Shown: positions 36,735 through 45,756 of the stretch, piece after piece
Layout of the letters: every line of letters starts with the position of its first letter
Position numbering within the stretch: the stretch's first letter is position 1
NCBI RefSeq assembly: GCF_036924645.1
Contig: NZ_JAZHRX010000001.1
Coordinates: 124,001 to 188,000, forward strand
Source: Bradyrhizobium sp. AZCC 2176
GTDB lineage: Bacteria; Pseudomonadota; Alphaproteobacteria; Rhizobiales; Xanthobacteraceae
Direction: 5' to 3'
DNA length: 64,000 nt
The notes under the pieces: generated by a model
Seen by the model: only the letters and a program-made list of their open reading frames with translations
What the model was told of the DNA's origin: nothing
The model's database searches: none
Made by a program: the position numbers and the translations under genes

Positions 36735-37646
36735 ATGCGTGGAGTTTTCGTCGACGCCAACGAATCGCTGGCCGTGATCTTCGAGCGGCTGGAGAAACCA
36801 GGCGATCCCAAGGTGCTGATCCACCGTAACCCCGACATCACCTCGGATCAGTATCCCGCGATACTCGATGGCGCCGAAATCGCGATCGTCGATCACACCG
36901 CGCTGCCGACCGACGTCGCAAGGAAATGCACCGGACTGAAGCACGTCGTGTTTCTCGGCACCGGCGCCCGCAGCTACATGAACCCGGAAGAGCTTGCCGA
37001 GCTCGGCATTTCCGTACATCTGATCAAAGGCTATGGCGACACGGCGGTCGCAGAATGCGCTGTCGCGCTGATGTGGGAAGGCGCGCGCGGCCTCGCCAAG
37101 ATGGATCGCGGGATCCGCGCCGGCAACTGGCTGCGCGACGACGGCATGCAACTGACCGGCAAGACGCTCGGACTGATCGGCTTCGGCGGCATCGCAGCCG
37201 AGGTCGCCCGGATCGCGATCGGTTCGGGCATGCGGGTGATTGCCTGGAACCGGTCGCCGAAGAAATATCCGAAGGTCGAATTCGTCGACCTCGACGAATT
37301 GCTGACCGAGAGCGACGTCATTTCGATCCATCTGCTGTTGAACGACGAGACGCGCGGCCTGGTCTCGCGCGCCTGCATCGAGGCGATGAAGTCCGGCGTC
37401 ATCCTCGTCAACACCGCACGTGGCGCGATCGTCGACGAGGAAGCCATGATCGACGCCCTGAAATCAGGCCAGATCCGCCATGCCGGTCTCGACGTCTTCA
37501 ACATCGAACCGCTGCCGGCGGATCATCCCTTGACGAAACTGGAGAACGTGACGCTGTCGGCGCATTCCGCCTTTCGCACGCCGGAGGCAAGCGAGAATTT
37601 GATGCGCGCGGCGTGGGAACATTGTCGACGGATCGTGAAGAAGTGA
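36735..37646 (+). CDS. D-2-hydroxyacid dehydrogenase family protein
   Basis: The 303-residue NAD-dependent enzyme has the Rossmann motif GLIGFGGIAAEVA near residue 145. The catalytic Arg is in NTARGAIVDEEAM near 225, the Glu in FNIEPLP and the His in SAHSAFRTPEA near 280. It reduces 2-keto acids or oxidises D-2-hydroxy acids. GGGGAAATGCC precedes the ATG. The short gap with tandem repeats suggests it follows the amidohydrolase in one transcript. Confidence 0.9.
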   Translation: MRGVFVDANESLAVIFERLEKPGDPKVLIHRNPDITSDQYPAILDGAEIAIVDHTALPTDVARKCTGLKHVVFLGTGARSYMNPEELAELGISVHLIKGYGDTAVAECAVALMWEGARGLAKMDRGIRAGNWLRDDGMQLTGKTLGLIGFGGIAAEVARIAIGSGMRVIAWNRSPKKYPKVEFVDLDELLTESDVISIHLLLNDETRGLVSRACIEAMKSGVILVNTARGAIVDEEAMIDALKSGQIRHAGLDVFNIEPLPADHPLTKLENVTLSAHSAFRTPEASENLMRAAWEHCRRIVKK

Positions 37647-37656
37647 TGCCGCTTCT

Positions 37657-37794
37657 TCCTTCTCCCCTTGTGGGAGAAGGTGCCGGAGCGAAGCGTAGGC
37701 GGATGAGGGGTCTCTATCCGCGGAGACAAACCCCTCATCCGGCTCGCTGTCGCTGCGCGCCAGCGATCCACCTTCTCCCACAAGGGGAGAAGGA
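37657..37794. repeat. dispersed palindromic repeat, CTCCCCTTGTGGGAGA family, copy B
   Basis: CTTCTCCCCTTGTGGGAGAA opens it and TTCTCCCACAAGGGGAGAAG closes it, with inner GATGAGGGGT and ACCCCTCATC. It matches copy A at 15226-15368 and likewise lies between convergent genes, consistent with a role in transcript ends. Confidence 0.85.
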
Positions 37795-37799
37795 ATAAC

Positions 37800-38879
37800 T
37801 CAATCCACCATCTCTGCGACCGCCTTGCCGCATGCCACAGTGTCGGCATTGCCACCGAGATCCCTTGTCCGCAGCGTGCGTTCACCCAGCGTGCGCTCGA
37901 TGGCGCCGACGATCGATTGAGCCGCCTGCTTCTCGCCGAGATGCTCCAGCATCATCGCGCCGGACCAGATCATGCCGATCGGGTTGGCGATGCCCTGGCC
38001 TGCGATATCGGGCGCGGAACCGTGCACCGGCTCGAACACCGACGGGAAATTGCCTTCCGGATTGATATTGCCCGACGGCGCAATGCCGATGGTGCCGGTG
38101 CAGGCGGGGCCGAGATCAGAGAGGATGTCGCCGAACAGATTGGAGCCGACCACGACGTCGAACCAGTCCGGATGCAGCACGAAATTCGCGGTGAGAATGT
38201 CGATGTGGTACTTGTCCCACTTCACACCTGGATATTTCTTCGCCATCGCCTCCACGCGCTCGTCCCAATATGGCATCGTGATCGAGATGCCGTTGGACTT
38301 GGTGGCCGAGGTCAGGTGCTTCTTCGGCCGCGACTGCGCGAGGTCGAACGCGAATTTCAGGATGCGGTCGACGCCGGTGCGCGTCATCACGGTTTGCTGC
38401 GTCACGAATTCACGGTCGGTATCCGGGAACATACGCCCGCCGACGGAGGAATACTCACCTTCGGTATTCTCGCGCACCACCCAGAAATCGATATCGCCGG
38501 GCTTGCGGCCCGCGAGCGGCGACGGCACGCCGGGCATCAGCCGCACCGGGCGCAGATTGACGTATTGATCGAACTCGCGCCGGAATTTGATCAGCGAGCC
38601 CCACAGAGAAATGTGATCGGGGATTTTCGCCGGCCAGCCGACGGCGCCGAAATAGATCGCGTCGTGCTTGCCAATCTTCGCCTTCCAGTCCTCCGGCATC
38701 ATCTCGCCGTGCTTTTCGTAATAGTCCCAGGACGCAAAGTCGAAATGGTCGAAATGCACGGCCACGCCGTGCTTTTTCGCGGCCGCCTCGAGCACGCGCA
38801 AGCCTTCCGGGACCACTTCCTTGCCGATGCCGTCACCGGGAATGACCGCGATCCGATATTGCTTTTTGGCGCTGCTCAT
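37800..38879 (-). CDS. ttuC: tartrate dehydrogenase/decarboxylase (TtuC/D-malate dehydrogenase type)
   Basis: The 359-residue enzyme is in the isocitrate/isopropylmalate dehydrogenase superfamily. It has the N-terminus IAVIPGDGIGKEVVPEGL, substrate loop FWVVRENTEGEYSSVGGRM near residue 135, metal ligands in GSNLFGDILSDLG and the NAD segment EPVHGSAPDIAGQGIANP. The GEYSSVGGR form is typical of tartrate/D-malate enzymes rather than LeuB. It oxidatively decarboxylates tartrate or D-malate. AAGGAAAC precedes the ATG. Confidence 0.88.
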   Translation of the reverse strand: MSSAKKQYRIAVIPGDGIGKEVVPEGLRVLEAAAKKHGVAVHFDHFDFASWDYYEKHGEMMPEDWKAKIGKHDAIYFGAVGWPAKIPDHISLWGSLIKFRREFDQYVNLRPVRLMPGVPSPLAGRKPGDIDFWVVRENTEGEYSSVGGRMFPDTDREFVTQQTVMTRTGVDRILKFAFDLAQSRPKKHLTSATKSNGISITMPYWDERVEAMAKKYPGVKWDKYHIDILTANFVLHPDWFDVVVGSNLFGDILSDLGPACTGTIGIAPSGNINPEGNFPSVFEPVHGSAPDIAGQGIANPIGMIWSGAMMLEHLGEKQAAQSIVGAIERTLGERTLRTRDLGGNADTVACGKAVAEMVD

Positions 38880-39054
38880 CGAGAGTTTCCTTGGCTGTCT
38901 GTCAGGCGGCTAATGCCGGTTATTTGATTGCCTTGCAATGGACCAAACCTGCCGCCTGCGCAACACTGCACTGCAATGTTGACCGCCATGGCGCCACAAG
39001 CCTAACAATTTGCGGGCCCCTCTTCCTGCCTCCCTCACCCAAGCGAGTATTTCC

Positions 39055-39831
39055 ATGGATCTGCATCTGCGCGGCAAGCGCGTCCTGATCACCGGCGCTT
39101 CCAAGGGCATTGGCGCGGCCGCGGCCGAAGTCTTTGCCGAAGAAGGCTGCGACATCATGCTGGCCGCCCGCAGCGGCGAGGAGTTGAAAGTACTCGCCGA
39201 GCGGCTGCGCTCAGCGCATCAGATCAGCGCGACCGCCCATGTCGTCGACTTGCGCAAGTCCGAGGACATCACAAGGCTCGCCAAGGATGCCGCCGACATC
39301 GACATCCTCGTCAACAACGCCGGCGACATTCCGGGCGGCTCGATCGACAAGATCGACGAGCCGACCTGGCGTCACGCGTGGGAGCTGAAAGTGTTCGGTT
39401 ACATCAACCTCACCCGTGCGATCTATGCGCAGATGAAGGCGCGTGGGCACGGCGTCATCGTCAACGACATCGGGGCTGCCGGCGAAAAGTTCGACGCCAA
39501 TTACATCTGCGGCAGCGCCGGCAACGCGGCGCTGATGGCGTTCACCCGCGCGCTCGGAGGCAAAAGCCTTGCCGATAATATTCGCGTGGTCGGCATCAAT
39601 CCCGGTCCCGTCGGCACCGATCGCCACGTCACGCTGCTCAAGACGCGGGCGAAGAACCAGTTTGGCGACGAAAACCGCTACAAGGAATTCCAGAAGAACA
39701 TGCCGCTCGGCCGCCCCGCCCACGCGCGCGAGATCGGCGACCTCATGGCGTTTCTGGCGTCGGACCGGTCGGGCTACACGTCGGGGGTGATCTATACGGT
39801 TGACGGTGGATATACGGCGGGGTGGGGTTGA
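39055..39831 (+). CDS. SDR family oxidoreductase
   Basis: A 258-residue short-chain dehydrogenase with cofactor motif TGASKGIG at residues 12-19 and VNNAGDIPGG near 88. The usual catalytic Tyr-X3-Lys is altered: the region reads DANYICGSAGNAALM, giving Tyr but Ser-Ala-Gly where Lys is expected four residues on. The C-terminus is VIYTVDGGYTAG. The missing Lys suggests changed or lost activity. It diverges from ttuC across 175 bp. Confidence 0.85.
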   Translation: MDLHLRGKRVLITGASKGIGAAAAEVFAEEGCDIMLAARSGEELKVLAERLRSAHQISATAHVVDLRKSEDITRLAKDAADIDILVNNAGDIPGGSIDKIDEPTWRHAWELKVFGYINLTRAIYAQMKARGHGVIVNDIGAAGEKFDANYICGSAGNAALMAFTRALGGKSLADNIRVVGINPGPVGTDRHVTLLKTRAKNQFGDENRYKEFQKNMPLGRPAHAREIGDLMAFLASDRSGYTSGVIYTVDGGYTAGWG

Positions 39832-39850
39832 GCGCCTCGCCACGCACACC

Positions 39851-39955
39851 GACCTCATCCTGAGGAGCCGCGCATTTGCGCGGTGTCTCGAAGGATGGGC
39901 CACGGGCCTCGTGGTTCGAGACGGCGCTATCGCGCCTCCTCACCATGAGGGTCTG
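39851..39955. repeat. dispersed repeat, CCTCATCCTGAGGAGC family, copy 1
   Basis: CCTCATCCTGAGGAGC and GTCTCGAAGGATGGGCC are followed by the inverted half GTGGTTCGAGACGG and CCTCCTCACCATGAGG. Copies occur at 52613-52806, 55100-55200 and 57501-57605. It lies between two convergent genes. Confidence 0.85.
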
Positions 39956-39958
39956 ACG

Positions 39959-40811
39959 TCAACCGGTCGTCCGGTCAAACAACTGCCGGATCAGCGTCGT
40001 GATCCTCCCCTTCGGCGACATCATCTCGTATATGATGGTGAAATGGTTCGCATCGGGAATTTCCTCGTACGTCACCGGCAATCCGTATCTGGCGCGGTGG
40101 CCGGCGAAATCGGCAGTCTGCTTGCGCAATAGCGGCAGCTCGGCGCTGCCGACCACCAGCGACAGTGGTTTTGGCGGACCGCCTTCCTGCATCATCGGCG
40201 AGTTGCGGCGAGAGGTTGCCTCATCGGCTCTCAGCTTTTCGTTGAGGTAGCTGTGGCGGATCGGCGCGAGATCGTAGATGCCTGATATGGCCATCCCCCC
40301 TCTCACCTTCGGATGCGACAGCGCCATCGAGGTCAGATGCCCGCCGGCCGACCAGCCGGACACCACGATGCCCCCGGCCGCAGCACCCAGCGCAGGCAAT
40401 TGTCCGCTGAGGAAATCAATGCCAGCGTGGATTTCGGCGACGATTTCGTCCAGCGCAGCCTCAGGCGCCAGCGTGTAGCCGATCAGCGCGACATTGATGC
40501 CAATGCGCCATCGGTCCCTCGGCAACGATAGTGAAGACTTCCTTGGCCCGCGCCTGCCAGTAGCCGCCGTGAATGAACAGCAGCGTCGGCGCGTTGTCGG
40601 CGGCCTTCAGGAAATCGATCCGGTTGCGCTCGCCCGGGCCATATCGCAGATCGAGATGGTCGGGATAGCGCTTGCGCATCTCGCCGGACCGCCGCTCCCA
40701 GCCCGCGACCATCTCGGCGCTGCCGGGTACGGCGATGCCATTGTTGAGGCCGAGGTCGCGCGCCTCCTGGCTCATCGCACGCCAGTCCAGCGCAGAAAAC
40801 AATGTCGTCAT
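39959..40811 (-). pseudogene. arylformamidase-like alpha/beta hydrolase, frameshifted
   Basis: Two frames make one hydrolase of about 283 residues. The first half (from ATG 40811, with GGAG upstream) contains the oxyanion motif LLFIHGGYWQARAKEV typical of kynurenine-formamidase-like esterases. The second half has the nucleophile GWSAGGH and His in DANHFTIIYEM. The break lies at 40502-40503: deleting one A (T on the coding strand) joins GPMAH to GINVALIGYTLAPEA. A one-base insertion therefore separates the lid from the catalytic serine. Recent decay and sequence error are both possible. Confidence 0.83.
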
Positions 40812-40916
40812 GCAATATCTCCGGCCGGCCACAATCTCGTGGCGTTTCCACTTTGCTGGAAAATGTTCTACAGCACCATCTGCGACTAAGAAACGGAAAC
40901 GAACGGAGATAGCGAA

Positions 40917-42338
40917 GTGGCTGATCAGGGGCTGGTGCGTGAGACGGCGTGTGCCGTCGTCGGCAAACTAAAGTCGGGCGAAGTCACCCCGCTCGACCTG
41001 CTCGACGTACTGGAGAACCGCATCGCCGAGGTCGACGGTAAAGTCAACGCGCTGCCGACGCTGTGCTTCGATCGCGCCCGCAAGCACGCCGCCGCGCTGA
41101 TGAAGAAGCCGGCTAGCGAGCGCGGGCTGCTCGCCGGCCTTCCGATCCCGATCAAGGACCTGACCAATGTCGCCGGCGTCCTCACCACGCAGGGCTCGCC
41201 GATCTACAAGGATAATATCCCCGCGAAATCGGACATTCTGGTCGAGCACCTCGAGAACAATGGCGGGGTGATCTACGCCAAGTCGAACACGCCGGAATTC
41301 GGCGCCGGCGCCAACACCTTCAACGAAGTTTTTGGCCCAACGCGCAATCCATGGGACACGTCCCGCTCCGCCGCCGGCTCCTCGGGTGGCGCGGCGGTGG
41401 CGCTCGCCACCGGCACGGCATGGCTGGCGCACGGCTCCGACATGGGCGGTAGCTTACGCAACCCCGCGAGTTTCTGCGGCATCGTCGGATTGAGGCCGAG
41501 TATCGGCCGCGTCGCGCACACGGTAGCTGCGGCGATCGATCGCAATCTCGGTGTCCAGGGCCCGATGGCGCGCAACGTGGAGGACTTGGCCCTGTTGCTC
41601 GATGCCATGAGCGGCGAGCATCCCGCCGATCCGCTGTCGCTGCCTATGCTGCCGACGTCGTTTCTTTCCGCCGCCCGTTCGGGCAGCAAGCCGAAGCGCG
41701 TCGCCTATTCGCCGGATCTCGGCATCACGCCGGTCGATCCTGAAGTCGCCGCCGTCACCCGTAAGGCCGCGCAGCGTTTTGCGGAAGCGGGCGCCATCGT
41801 CGAGGAAGCCCATCCCGACCTGCGCGAGGCCCATGAATGTTTCCATGTGCTGCGCGCGTTCGACTTTGCACTCTCCAAGGCGGCGCTCCTGCGCACCAAA
41901 CGCGACCTGCTCAAGCCCGAGGTGATCTGGAACATCGAGGAAGGCCTGAAGCTGACGGTCGAGCAACTCGAACGCGCCGAGGCGCAGCGCGTCGCCATGA
42001 CCGCGCGGACACTGGAATTTTTCGACAAATACGATCTGTTGCTGGCACCCGCCACCATCGTGCCGCCGTTCCCGGTCGAGAACCGCTACGTCGCCGAATG
42101 CGCCGGCAAGAAATTCGACAACTACGTCGAATGGCTCGGCATCGTGTACGCGATCACGCTGGTGTGTTGTCCCGCGCTGTCGCTGCCGTGCGGCTTTACC
42201 GCCTCGGGCCTGCCGGTCGGGCTGCAAGTGGTGGCACCGCCGCGCGGCGAGGCGCAGTTGCTCGCGGGAGCCAAGGTGCTGGAGGATATTCTGGGCGTGC
42301 GCGGCACGACGCCGATCGATCCAAGACCTCCGAAATAG
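40917..42338 (+). CDS. amidase signature family protein
   Basis: The 473-residue enzyme has the Ser-cisSer-Lys triad: Lys in LPIPIKDLTN near residue 80, the glycine/serine-rich RSAAGSSGGAAVALATG near 155 and the nucleophile in GSDMGGSLRNPA near 178. The family hydrolyses amides or related carboxamides. Translation starts at GTG 40917 with CGGAGAT eight bases before. It diverges from the formamidase-like gene by about 105 bp and precedes an MFS gene, suggesting uptake and hydrolysis of an amide. Confidence 0.92.
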   Translation: MADQGLVRETACAVVGKLKSGEVTPLDLLDVLENRIAEVDGKVNALPTLCFDRARKHAAALMKKPASERGLLAGLPIPIKDLTNVAGVLTTQGSPIYKDNIPAKSDILVEHLENNGGVIYAKSNTPEFGAGANTFNEVFGPTRNPWDTSRSAAGSSGGAAVALATGTAWLAHGSDMGGSLRNPASFCGIVGLRPSIGRVAHTVAAAIDRNLGVQGPMARNVEDLALLLDAMSGEHPADPLSLPMLPTSFLSAARSGSKPKRVAYSPDLGITPVDPEVAAVTRKAAQRFAEAGAIVEEAHPDLREAHECFHVLRAFDFALSKAALLRTKRDLLKPEVIWNIEEGLKLTVEQLERAEAQRVAMTARTLEFFDKYDLLLAPATIVPPFPVENRYVAECAGKKFDNYVEWLGIVYAITLVCCPALSLPCGFTASGLPVGLQVVAPPRGEAQLLAGAKVLEDILGVRGTTPIDPRPPK

Positions 42339-42503
42339 ATGGCACCTAAATAGTCACGATCGTCAGAACAACGTCTCCATCTGGTACAGCGTTCTCCGGT
42401 TCATGATCGGGGAACCCAGCGCGGCCGCCGTCGTTACCTGCTGTTGCGCACGGCGAACTGATCCGGACAAAGGGATCGTACATCGCCCCCTTGGAGACGG
42501 ATC

Positions 42504-43826
42504 ATGACCGATCAAGCCATCAAGCCCGCCGACGATCGTTTCGACATCCAGGACGTGGAGCGGCGGGTCAAGGCGATCTTCATCGGCTCGATCGGCAATC
42601 TCGTCGAATGGTACGATTTCTACGCCTACACCGCGTTCGCGCTGTATTTCGCACCGGCATTCTTTCCGAACAGCGACCCCGTGGTGCAGCAGCTCAACGC
42701 CGCGGTGCTGTTCGCGGCGACGTTCCTGATGCGCCCGCTCGGCGGCTGGCTGTTCGGCTTCATCGCCGACCGCTACGGCAGGCGGCTGTCACTGACGCTG
42801 TCGGTCGTCTGCATGTGCTTCGGCTCGCTGATCATCGCGGTGACGCCGACCTATGCCACGATCGGCATCGCGGCGCCCGCCATCCTGGCGCTGGCGCGCA
42901 TCATCGAAGGCTTGAGCCTCGGCGGCGAATATGGCGCCAGCGCGACCTACCTGACCGAAGTCGCCGACCCCAGGCACCGCGGATTCTATTCAAGCTTTCA
43001 GTATGTCACCCTGATCGGCGGTCAGCTTACCGCAATCATGGTGTTGCTCCTGCTGCAGAAGGTATTTCTCACGCCGGAAGCACTGAAGGACTGGGGCTGG
43101 CGAATCCCCTTCGTGATCGGCGCCCTGCTCGCGATCTTCGCCGCCGTCATGCGGCGCAACCTGCATGAGACCGAGGCGTTCGAGGAAGCCAGGAAGGTGA
43201 CAAAACCTACCGGCTCGATCCGCGGGCTTCTGAAGTACCCGCGCGAGTTGCTGCTGGTGGTCGGCCTCACCGCCGGCGGCACCGCAGCGTTCTATACTTT
43301 CACCACCTACATGCAGACCTTCGTCAAACTGTCTGTAGGCCTCACCGAAGACCAGACCACCTTCGTGATCTTCGGCTCGCTGATCTTCGCGACCCTGCTG
43401 CAGCCGATCTATGGCGGCCTTTCCGACCGTATCGGCCGCAAGCCGTTGCTGATTTTCTTCGGCGTCATGGGCACGCTGGCGACGGTCCCGATCCTGACCA
43501 CGCTGAAAGGCGCCAAATCACCGTTCACAGCCTTCCTGCTGATCTGCGCCGCCTGGCTCTTCGTGGCCGGCTACACCTCGATCAATGCGGTCGTGAAGGC
43601 GGAATTATTCCCGACCAACGTACGCGCGCTCGGCGTCGGCCTGCCCTATGCCATCACGGTATCGCTGTTCGGCGGCACCGCGCCCGCGATCGCGCTCTAT
43701 TTCAAGACGCTGGGGCATGAGGACTGGTTCTATTATTATCTCAGCGGCATGATCTTTATCTCGCTGATCATCTATGCGACGATGCGCGACACCAAACATA
43801 CATCCGCAATGCATCGCCACGAGTGA
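42504..43826 (+). CDS. MFS transporter, metabolite:H+ symporter family
   Basis: The 440-residue, roughly 12-segment carrier has the MHS-family hallmarks: IGNLVEWYDFYAYTAFALYF near residue 35, DRYGRRLSLTLSV in the loop 2-3 motif, GGEYGASATYLTEVA and DRIGRKPLLIFFG in the second half. Relatives import shikimate, proline/betaine, citrate or ketoglutarate. GGAGACGG precedes the ATG. Its position after the amidase suggests import of that enzyme's substrate or a related acid. Confidence 0.92.
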   Translation: MTDQAIKPADDRFDIQDVERRVKAIFIGSIGNLVEWYDFYAYTAFALYFAPAFFPNSDPVVQQLNAAVLFAATFLMRPLGGWLFGFIADRYGRRLSLTLSVVCMCFGSLIIAVTPTYATIGIAAPAILALARIIEGLSLGGEYGASATYLTEVADPRHRGFYSSFQYVTLIGGQLTAIMVLLLLQKVFLTPEALKDWGWRIPFVIGALLAIFAAVMRRNLHETEAFEEARKVTKPTGSIRGLLKYPRELLLVVGLTAGGTAAFYTFTTYMQTFVKLSVGLTEDQTTFVIFGSLIFATLLQPIYGGLSDRIGRKPLLIFFGVMGTLATVPILTTLKGAKSPFTAFLLICAAWLFVAGYTSINAVVKAELFPTNVRALGVGLPYAITVSLFGGTAPAIALYFKTLGHEDWFYYYLSGMIFISLIIYATMRDTKHTSAMHRHE

Positions 43827-43837
43827 CTGGTCCCGAT

Positions 43838-44503
43838 ATGGCCGACGAGAACGAGCCGCCGCCGGAGAGCAAGCTGACGCGCAGCAAGGCGCGCTGGGCG
43901 CGCGAGGGAAAATTCCTTACCGGCAAGATTTCGCGGCCTGAGGAAGCGCGGCTGCCGCCGGGCCAGCACCTGACCAGGGATTGGCCGACGCTCGATCTGG
44001 GATTGACGCCGAACATCTCGCGCGAGCACTGGCGGCTCGATGTATACGGCGCGGTTGAGAATCCGATCTTCTGGGATTTTGCACAGTTTTTTGCGCAGCC
44101 GCAGAGCAAGTTCATCTCGGACATTCACTGCGTCACCACCTGGTCGCGCTACGACAATCAGTGGGAAGGGCTTGCAACCCGCGACCTCCTCGTTGCCTGT
44201 CGGCCGCGCGAGGAGGCGCGGTTCGTGGTGCTGCATTCGCATGACGGCTACAGCACCAACCTGACGCTGGAAGATTTTGCGGCCGAGGATGCAATCCTTG
44301 TCCATAGCTGGTCGGGTGCGCCGCTCGAGCTGGAGCACGGCGGCCCGGTACGGCTCGTCGTGCCCCATCTCTATTTCTGGAAAAGCGCGAAATGGCTGCA
44401 GAGCATCGAATTCCTCGCTGAGGACAAGCCCGGCTATTGGGAGGTGCGCGGCTATCACAACCGCGGCGACCCGTGGCAGGAACAGCGATATTCCGGAGAC
44501 TAG
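43838..44503 (+). CDS. sulfite oxidase-like molybdopterin oxidoreductase
   Basis: The 221-residue protein is a COG2041-type sulfite-oxidase-like domain: DWPTLDLGLTPNISREHWRL, the molybdenum-ligand Cys in DIHCVTTWSRYDN near residue 100, SHDGYSTNLTLEDF and GPVRLVVPHLYFWKSAKW. There is no signal peptide or haem domain. Biological substrate is unknown in this family. It starts almost at the end of the MFS gene: a GTG at 43823 overlaps that stop, but ATG 43838 is taken. The hydrolase-OsmC gene follows 29 bp later. Confidence 0.88.
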   Translation: MADENEPPPESKLTRSKARWAREGKFLTGKISRPEEARLPPGQHLTRDWPTLDLGLTPNISREHWRLDVYGAVENPIFWDFAQFFAQPQSKFISDIHCVTTWSRYDNQWEGLATRDLLVACRPREEARFVVLHSHDGYSTNLTLEDFAAEDAILVHSWSGAPLELEHGGPVRLVVPHLYFWKSAKWLQSIEFLAEDKPGYWEVRGYHNRGDPWQEQRYSGD

Positions 44504-44532
44504 AGCCGCAACATTGACCGGGGAGAACGTCC

Positions 44533-45756
44533 GTGCCGACCGAACGCTTCCAATTCACCGGCGAAGGCGGCCATCAGCTTGCCGCCGCGCTGGACACACC
44601 GGATGGACCGGTGCAGGCCTGCGCGCTGTTTGCGCATTGCTTTACCTGCGGCAAGGACGTACTGGCGGCAAAACGCATCGCGACTGCGCTGGCCGCAAAG
44701 GGCATCGCCGTACTGCGTTTCGATTTCACCGGCCTCGGCTCCAGCGAGGGCGAATTTGCAAATTCGACCTTCTCCTCCAACGTGGCCGATCTCGTCCGCG
44801 CTGCGGCACATCTACGTGACACCCGCGAAGCCCCCACGCTCCTGATCGGGCACAGCCTTGGCGGCGCGGCGATCCTTGCCGCCGCCGGGCAGATCCCGGA
44901 GGCGAAGGCAGTCGTGACAATCGCGGCACCGTCCGATCCCGTTCACGTCACCCATCTGTTCAGGGATCGCATCGAGGACATCCGCAAGCATGGCGAGGTC
45001 GAGGTTCAACTCGCCGGCCGGCCGTTTCACATCAAGCGCGAATTCCTCGACGACATCGCCGAACACAGCCTGATGTCGCACGTCGCAAAGCTGCGCAAGG
45101 CGCTACTGATCATGCATGCGCCCACCGACGACACGGTCGGGATCGACAATGCCACGAATATCTTCGTCGCGGCCAGGCATCCCAAGAGCTTTGTGTCACT
45201 GGCGGGCTCGGATCATCTGTTGAGCGACAAGCGCGACGCGAGCTATGTCGCCAACGTCATCGCCGCCTGGGCCGGGCGCTACATCGAGTCTGCCGTCATC
45301 GAGCCGCCCGTTGAGCTCGGCGAAGTCCCGCGCAAGGTCGTGGTTAGGGAAACCCGCAGCGGCAAGTTCCAGCAAACCGTCGCAACGGGACCGCATCGGA
45401 TGCTGGCAGATGAGCCGGTTGCCGTCGGCGGCCAGGACAGCGGGGCCGGGCCGTACGATTTCCTGCTGGCGGGCCTCGGCGCCTGTACCTCGATGACGAT
45501 GCGGATGTATGCCGACCGCAAGTCGCTGCCGCTCGATCGCGTCACCGTAACGCTCAAGCACAGCAAAATTCACGCGGCGGACTGCGCCGAATGCGAAACC
45601 CGCGAAGGCATGCTGGACCAGATCGATCGTGTCATCTCGATCGAAGGCGCGCTCGATGCCGATCAGCGCCAGCGCCTGATGGAGATTGCCGACAAGTGTC
45701 CGGTGCATCGTACGTTGACGTCGGAGGTGCGGATTGTGACGAAGGCCGCGGATTAG
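44533..45756 (+). CDS. bifunctional alpha/beta hydrolase-OsmC family protein
   Basis: A fusion of two domains in 407 residues. Residues 1-250 form an alpha/beta hydrolase with nucleophile IGHSLGGAAIL, Asp in HAPTDDTVGID and His in GSDHLLSDK. Residues 265-407 form an OsmC domain with the redox cysteines in LAGLGACTSMTMRMYADRKS and ADKCPVHRTL. OsmC proteins reduce organic hydroperoxides through these thiols, and the hydrolase may release the substrate from an ester or thioester. Start is a GTG with GGGGAGAA upstream. Confidence 0.93.
   Translation: MPTERFQFTGEGGHQLAAALDTPDGPVQACALFAHCFTCGKDVLAAKRIATALAAKGIAVLRFDFTGLGSSEGEFANSTFSSNVADLVRAAAHLRDTREAPTLLIGHSLGGAAILAAAGQIPEAKAVVTIAAPSDPVHVTHLFRDRIEDIRKHGEVEVQLAGRPFHIKREFLDDIAEHSLMSHVAKLRKALLIMHAPTDDTVGIDNATNIFVAARHPKSFVSLAGSDHLLSDKRDASYVANVIAAWAGRYIESAVIEPPVELGEVPRKVVVRETRSGKFQQTVATGPHRMLADEPVAVGGQDSGAGPYDFLLAGLGACTSMTMRMYADRKSLPLDRVTVTLKHSKIHAADCAECETREGMLDQIDRVISIEGALDADQRQRLMEIADKCPVHRTLTSEVRIVTKAAD

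Noticed and set aside
39914..39930. tRNA-like GGTTCGA segment (also near 57565 and 55190)
   Set aside because: These belong to the CCTCATCCTGAGGAGC repeat family. No acceptor or anticodon stems can be formed around them.
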